Of a DNA stretch of 9,984 bases, positions 5,956 to 9,984 are shown in pieces. The notes beneath the pieces were generated by a model, which saw only the letters and a program-made list of their open reading frames with translations, searched no databases and had not been told where the DNA came from. A program made the translations under genes and the position numbers. The stretch spans positions 1 through 9,984 of the forward strand of contig JAOTWC010000042.1 of NCBI GenBank assembly GCA_029863105.1, read 5' to 3'. This DNA comes from Gemmatimonadota bacterium. GTDB taxonomy: Bacteria; Gemmatimonadota; Gemmatimonadetes; Palauibacterales; Palauibacteraceae. Position 1 is the first letter of the stretch. Every line of letters starts with the position of its first letter.

Positions 5956-7784
5956 AGTGCGGTCGCCTCGCTGCCGCTGGCACCGGCAGGAACGCGGCGG
6001 TCCAGCTCCGACAGCAGCCTCCTGGCCACCGGCGCAAGTGCACTTTCCGGATGGTCGATGATCAGACGCTGCAACCAGCGCCTCGATTCCGCCGGCCGTC
6101 CGCGCAAGGCGGTCCGCGCGAGGGACAGGAGGGCACCCGGTGTTTCCGACGCTGCCGGAAAGGTCTCCACCAGTGAGAGACGCACGGCCTCGGCTTCCGA
6201 GTCGAACTCGCCCTTTTCGAGCGCTCCCGCGGCCAGCCTCATCAGTCCGGCCGACGGCGCACGTATCGGCGCGGAGGCCCACTCTTCCGTGAGCCGCAGC
6301 AGGGCTGTCGGGCCCTTCCCCGATTGCAGAGCGTAGATTCCCTGGCCCAATGCCGAGACGTCCAACGAATCCGCCCGATCGAAAGCGTCCAGAAACAGCA
6401 GGACCTCCGTGCGCTCACCGGGAGCTCCGCCGTGAATGAAGCCGGCGATTTCCAACTGGGTCCGCGCGAGGCCGACGTCCCCCCCGAACAACGCCAGATA
6501 GCCACGCTGGGCCGCGAGACGCGCGACGGTCGAGGCATCCTTCGGTTGAGACGGAGCCAATTCCAGCACCCGGTTCGCCGCATTCAAGTCGTCCCGGCGC
6601 ACGTGCGCCTGCGACAGCCGAATCACCATGTCCGCCAGATCTCCCTCGCGCTCCGGAAACTCCGCCGCGTGCGTTCCGATCAATCGCTCTGCCGCATCCG
6701 GGTTCCGATCGGCCCGCAAGACGACCAGGCTCTGAAGCGCCAGCCGGCGGGTCTCTGATCCGCGGGCCGATTCGGCCAGCACACGATCGAATGCCCGATC
6801 CGCGTGATCCCGGTCGCCCTCCTCCATGGCGAGGCTCGCCTCCACCGCTTCCCACTGCTGGCGATCGCCCGGGTCGGTCGCTTCCGCCGCCAGCCTTCCG
6901 GCAGCCCAGCGCGCGTGGGGTACGTAGCCCGCATCACGAGCGTCCAGATAGTACTTGCGCAGCAACTGCCATCGCATGTCGAACGGCGCCTGATCGGCCA
7001 GCGTTTCAGCGAGCTGACGCGACCACTCCGGTCGATCGATCGCCATCGCCAGTTCCAGTCCCCCCCGTCGCGACGTGAGCGCCACGTCGGGACCGTCCAA
7101 CGCCCTGCGGATCGAGACGATCATCGCTTCCGACTCGACGCCCGGCGTCCTCAGGTGCGCCACTACCGCGGCTACTCCCGCGTCTCCCCACGCCAGGACA
7201 CGCAGCCACTCGCGTGCCGCCGCATCACTGTCGCCAACTGCCAGGTGGAGGAGTGCGAGTTCCTGCGAGAACAGGTCGTCATCGTCGGCCCGTTCTCTCG
7301 CCTCGGCCAGCACGCGGATCGCGTCGTCCTTGTATCCGAGTCTGCCGTATGCTGATGACAACTCCGCGTACCCCGCCGTATCGGTCGGTCGCGCGGCCAC
7401 CCATTCCCGCGCGCGGTCGAGAGCCTCGTCGGCGAGGCCCGAGTCGACCAGGGCCCGGATCAGGATCTGGTGGATCGTCGCCTGCTCGTATCCGGCGCGC
7501 TCGGCCGCAGCCTCCGCGTACGGAAGGACGAGATCCGGTGCGCCACGATCGGCTCCGAGCTGTGCCAGCATGGCCAGGGCGCCGGCTGCCGTTGGCTGCG
7601 ACGCGAGAAGTTCAATCAGAACGCGCTCGGCCTCCGCGGTCTGGCCCGAACGCCCCATCTGGGTCGCGAGGGCGAGCGTTCGGCTCTCTTCGGCCCGAGC
7701 CCCACTGGTGGTCTGGCCCGGGGCCTCCTGGGCGGTTACGGAGATGGCGAGCGCTATGATCGCCACGCCGCTTGCCCGGATCAC
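5952..7784 (-). CDS. Exported tetratricopeptide-repeat protein
   Basis: A 610-residue helical-repeat protein. Residues 1-18 form a Sec signal peptide (Arg3, core GVAIIALAISV, probable cut after VTA at 18), so it should be periplasmic. TPR-like helix pairs are visible at about 36-66, 104-135, 138-167 and 172-200, with typical small-residue positions (AGYAELSSAYGRLGYKDDA). More degenerate Ala-rich repeats follow to the C-terminus, ending with a BamD/YbgF-like repeat (ESRRWLQRLIIDHPESALA). No catalytic motif is seen; the likely role is as a protein-protein scaffold. GTG 7784 overlaps the stop of the DUF4175-like gene (GTGA) and has a strong Shine-Dalgarno GGAGGTG just upstream, so it is probably the best translated start of the chain. 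TPR genes downstream of DUF4175 genes are, from memory, a recurring arrangement. The substrate or partner is unknown. Confidence 0.9.
   Translation of the reverse strand: MIRASGVAIIALAISVTAQEAPGQTTSGARAEESRTLALATQMGRSGQTAEAERVLIELLASQPTAAGALAMLAQLGADRGAPDLVLPYAEAAAERAGYEQATIHQILIRALVDSGLADEALDRAREWVAARPTDTAGYAELSSAYGRLGYKDDAIRVLAEARERADDDDLFSQELALLHLAVGDSDAAAREWLRVLAWGDAGVAAVVAHLRTPGVESEAMIVSIRRALDGPDVALTSRRGGLELAMAIDRPEWSRQLAETLADQAPFDMRWQLLRKYYLDARDAGYVPHARWAAGRLAAEATDPGDRQQWEAVEASLAMEEGDRDHADRAFDRVLAESARGSETRRLALQSLVVLRADRNPDAAERLIGTHAAEFPEREGDLADMVIRLSQAHVRRDDLNAANRVLELAPSQPKDASTVARLAAQRGYLALFGGDVGLARTQLEIAGFIHGGAPGERTEVLLFLDAFDRADSLDVSALGQGIYALQSGKGPTALLRLTEEWASAPIRAPSAGLMRLAAGALEKGEFDSEAEAVRLSLVETFPAASETPGALLSLARTALRGRPAESRRWLQRLIIDHPESALAPVARRLLSELDRRVPAGASGSEATAL
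5966..5969 (-). promoter_or_regulatory. Ribosome binding site supporting TTG start at 5955
   Basis: GAGG lies ten bases before TTG 5955, within the last codons of the TPR gene. The spacing is slightly long, but together with the TTGA overlap and the signal peptide it favours this start over any upstream in-frame codon. Confidence 0.4.
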
Positions 7785-9984
7785 GGGGCACCTCCGTCCA
7801 GTGCGTTCAATCGGTCAAAGTAATCGAGAATCAGTCGGCGATTGGAGTGCGACACGGCCGACATGGCTCGGTCGTCGGGGTACGGGAATCGCGGTCCGCT
7901 GTCGACATCCGGGTATGACTCCGGCACCGAGCCCGGACGGGACAGGTCGGCAGCCGTTGACTCGCGTCGATCGGGATCCTCGTCGCGCTCCAGGGACCGA
8001 CCCGCATCCAGCAATCGACGGAACAATCGCTCCTGTCGCTGAAGGGTGGCACGGTCCAATCGCCCGGCGGCCATCTGCCGCCCGATTTCGTCCGCTTCGA
8101 CCGAGAGTAGCTCGGGTCGCGCCGGCAACTCACGGGCCTCGGGTCGCCGGGCTAGCTGTTCGAGCTGACGGGCGATCTCCTGCTGCCGCTCGGCAAGCCG
8201 CTGCAACACAGCCTCCATGGGTTGGCCGCTCTGCTGCATGAGCATGAGCCCGCCCGATTCACGGTTCAGCCCTGCCTGGCTCTGGCTGATCTGAGCCAAC
8301 TGATCAAGCGCTTCCTGCATGCCGGTTGCCGATCCCGCCGATTCCACAGCCCGGCGACTGGCCATCAACTGCCCGGCCAGGTCATTCAGCATCTCGACCA
8401 GTGCCAGGCTCTCCCCCATGGCTCCGCGTGGCGGGCCCTCGCGGGCGCCCAAAGACTCACCGAGTTCCTGCATGCGCGTGCGAGCCTCGCTCGCCGTCGT
8501 GCCCACATTCCGGTCGATCAGAGCCGTCTTGCGCGCCGCTTCCGACAGAGACTCCAGCAGCCGGTCCAATCCCTGGACGAGGGAAGCCTGCCGGCCGGCC
8601 AGATCGGACGCCGCACGCTCCCTTGCCAGCTCGTCAGACAGCGTGGCTTGCTCCCGGGCGAGGTCGAGTGCCTCGCCTGTCGCCCGACCCACCGCGTCCA
8701 GCGCCTCCTGCTTCCAGTCCTCGTTGAGCATCTCACGCGCGGACTCGACGGACTCGGCAGCTTCCTGCATCTGACCTGCCGCTTGAGCCGAGGCCGACTG
8801 ACCCCCGGACTGGCTACCCTGCCGCGCGGCATCCTGAGCTGTCTGCATTTCGCTCACGGATTCCGTCATCCGCGCCAGAGCTTTGGCCAGAGAATCACCG
8901 GCCGAATCGAGGCCCTGGCCCTCCAGATCCTCACGCAACGCTTCGAGTCGTTCCATGAGGCGAGCCGCATCCGCCTCCAGACCCTCCTGTTCGTCGGCCC
9001 AGGATTCGTCCGGGCGGAACCCTTCCGCCTGGGCCGTCTGCTGGTCGGCAAGTTGCCGGGCCGAATCCGTGGCGTCGTTCATGGACTGCTCCATGGCCAC
9101 CCGCTCCATGAGGGCAAGCGTCTGCTCGAGCCGAGCTTCCATCTGCCTCAGTCGCGAAGACAGATCCCCCAGCTCCTCCAGAGTCTGCCTTCCATCCAGA
9201 TTGCGCAGGGCCTCCTCAAGCTTGCGGAGTTGCTCGCCAAGCCCGGTTTCCTCGATCTGGCGGAACAGCGCTTCGAGCTGCTCGAATTTCTCCCGCATGG
9301 AAGCGTCCGCGAGCCCAGATTCCTCCGCACCCTCTCGTAACTCATCCATGCGCCGTTTCATATCCGCGATGCGCTCGTCGAGGTCTTCACCGCGCTCCAG
9401 CACGCGGCGCGCCTCTTCCGTCGCTCCGAACTCGCTCGCATCCGGTGCCCCCCCCGAACGCTCAGCCCGTCTTCCCTCAGCACGCCGCTGCGCGTCGCGT
9501 GCCGCCCGCGCCAGGTCCGCGGCGTCATCCCGCAACTCCCGGGATCCTTCTGCCAGCTCGCCGGCACTCTCGGCAGCCGATCGCCGCAACTCTCTCAGGG
9601 TCGGAATAAACACACGGAACGTATCGGAGGCGGTGGCACCGTGCCCCGGATTTCCATCCCGAGCGCGCGCCACATAAAACAGCGTGTCGCCCGGCATGAG
9701 ATCCAGAACGTCGAGCCTGAGGACGGGTCGAAGAACGATGCGGAGATCCCGCCTCTGGTCCGCCGCTGCCTCCCACAACGGAACGAACCTCGGCTCACCC
9801 CGAACGCCGGCCGCGGAAATGCGCCAGGTCTCTAGGTCTACCGCCATCAGTCCGAGATCGTCACGGGCATCGATAACCATCGGCAACCTGAGATCCACCG
9901 ACGCCGCTGTGTCCCTGCCGGGATAGACGACCTCCACGACGGGAGCCAGGTCTGGCACGACTCGGAGTGTGAAGGGCTCGGGTG
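7781..9984 (-). CDS. DUF4175-like coiled-coil envelope protein (5' end outside window)
   Basis: The frame is open to the right edge, giving 733 visible residues that begin PEPFTLRVVPDLAP. A GTG at 9958 is internal and not the start. Residues about 1-127 look like a beta-rich Ig-like domain (MVIDARDDLGLMAVDL, then GDTLFYVARARDGNPGH). The next ~500 residues are long charged helices and coiled coil rich in Glu, Arg, Ala and Gln, broken by a Ser/Gly/Gln linker near 388-408 (QGSQSGGQSASAQAAGQ). The C-terminal part carries a motif I associate with Gemmatimonadota DUF4175 proteins (RQERLFRRLLDAGRSLE). Family members normally have N-terminal membrane helices, which here would lie outside the window. 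It is probably a large membrane-anchored periplasmic scaffold. From memory, relatives sit beside MoxR, DUF58 and VWA genes. The stop overlaps the TPR gene start (GTGA). The family call is by eye and the function is unknown. Confidence 0.85.
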   Translation of the reverse strand, partial: PEPFTLRVVPDLAPVVEVVYPGRDTAASVDLRLPMVIDARDDLGLMAVDLETWRISAAGVRGEPRFVPLWEAAADQRRDLRIVLRPVLRLDVLDLMPGDTLFYVARARDGNPGHGATASDTFRVFIPTLRELRRSAAESAGELAEGSRELRDDAADLARAARDAQRRAEGRRAERSGGAPDASEFGATEEARRVLERGEDLDERIADMKRRMDELREGAEESGLADASMREKFEQLEALFRQIEETGLGEQLRKLEEALRNLDGRQTLEELGDLSSRLRQMEARLEQTLALMERVAMEQSMNDATDSARQLADQQTAQAEGFRPDESWADEQEGLEADAARLMERLEALREDLEGQGLDSAGDSLAKALARMTESVSEMQTAQDAARQGSQSGGQSASAQAAGQMQEAAESVESAREMLNEDWKQEALDAVGRATGEALDLAREQATLSDELARERAASDLAGRQASLVQGLDRLLESLSEAARKTALIDRNVGTTASEARTRMQELGESLGAREGPPRGAMGESLALVEMLNDLAGQLMASRRAVESAGSATGMQEALDQLAQISQSQAGLNRESGGLMLMQQSGQPMEAVLQRLAERQQEIARQLEQLARRPEARELPARPELLSVEADEIGRQMAAGRLDRATLQRQERLFRRLLDAGRSLERDEDPDRRESTAADLSRPGSVPESYPDVDSGPRFPYPDDRAMSAVSHSNRRLILDYFDRLNALDGGAP
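7789..7795 (-). promoter_or_regulatory. Strong ribosome binding site for the TPR gene
   Basis: GGAGGTG ends four bases before GTG 7784, inside the last codons of the DUF4175-like gene. It is the clearest Shine-Dalgarno in the window and fixes the TPR start. Confidence 0.65.

Larger units (their letters stand above)
3633..9984 (-). other. Telescoped five-gene envelope operon (5' end outside window)
   Basis: Five consecutive genes on the minus strand share four-base stop/start overlaps at 7781-7784 (GTGA), 5952-5955 (TTGA), 4672-4675 (ATGA) and 4481-4484 (GTGA). No intergenic space exists within the block, so one transcript is expected, with its promoter beyond the right edge. All members except the 64-residue protein carry or imply envelope targeting. 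Confidence 0.8.

Noticed and set aside
4672..6282. A 536-residue version of the ThuA-like protein starting at 6282
   Set aside because: It would overlap the TPR gene by over 300 bases, its extra N-terminus has no family similarity, and it would bury the signal peptide. TTG 5955 is better.
5446..6336. Plus-strand ORF of 296 residues
   Set aside because: Antisense to the ThuA-like and TPR genes, both of which have clear signals and motifs.
7075..9340. Long plus-strand ORFs of 388 and 372 residues
   Set aside because: They lie antisense to the TPR and DUF4175-like genes, have low-complexity Arg/Ser/Ala composition and no recognisable motifs. Such ORFs arise by codon bias in GC-rich DNA.
1..9984. 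Mobile elements, CRISPR arrays, tRNA or rRNA genes
   Set aside because: On reading both strands I saw no transposase-like product, regularly spaced repeats, terminal inverted repeats or RNA gene landmarks.

Overview
The window is GC-rich, and every gene I can support lies on the minus strand, so genes read from high to low coordinates. Gene content and protein style suggest a Gemmatimonadota-like bacterium: a DUF4175-type coiled-coil protein, an envelope lipoprotein with SbsA-type Ig-like and carboxypeptidase-regulatory-like domains, and an exported protein of the family often mislabelled 'asparagine synthetase B'. This placement is from memory of such genomes, not from a search. I see no mobile elements, CRISPR arrays, tRNA or rRNA genes.

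Right block (9984 down to 3633): five genes form one tightly telescoped unit. They are a DUF4175-like protein (5' part outside the window), an exported TPR protein, an exported 427-residue ThuA/amidotransferase-fold-like protein, a 64-residue small protein of unknown function, and a 283-residue membrane-anchored TonB-like protein. Each stop overlaps the next start by four bases (GTGA, TTGA, ATGA, GTGA), implying one transcript and coupled translation. All members with a recognisable targeting signal go to the envelope. In related genomes DUF4175 and TPR genes sit downstream of MoxR ATPase, DUF58 and VWA/Bat-type genes, so this block may be the tail of such an operon. The upstream part is not visible.

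Middle (3511-3632): the only intergenic gap, 122 bases, carrying a short GC hairpin just after the TonB-like gene and no convincing promoter.

Left block (3510 down to 1): valS, encoding a complete valyl-tRNA synthetase, overlaps by four bases (ATGA) the start of an outer-envelope lipoprotein gene that runs off the left edge.

The most interesting material is the right block. It combines a conserved exported protein whose usual name is almost certainly wrong, a TonB-type Ser-xxx-His membrane anchor with no visible TonB C-terminal domain, and DUF4175/TPR scaffold proteins, all translationally coupled. It could be an uncharacterised envelope assembly or energy-coupled system, but that function is inference.
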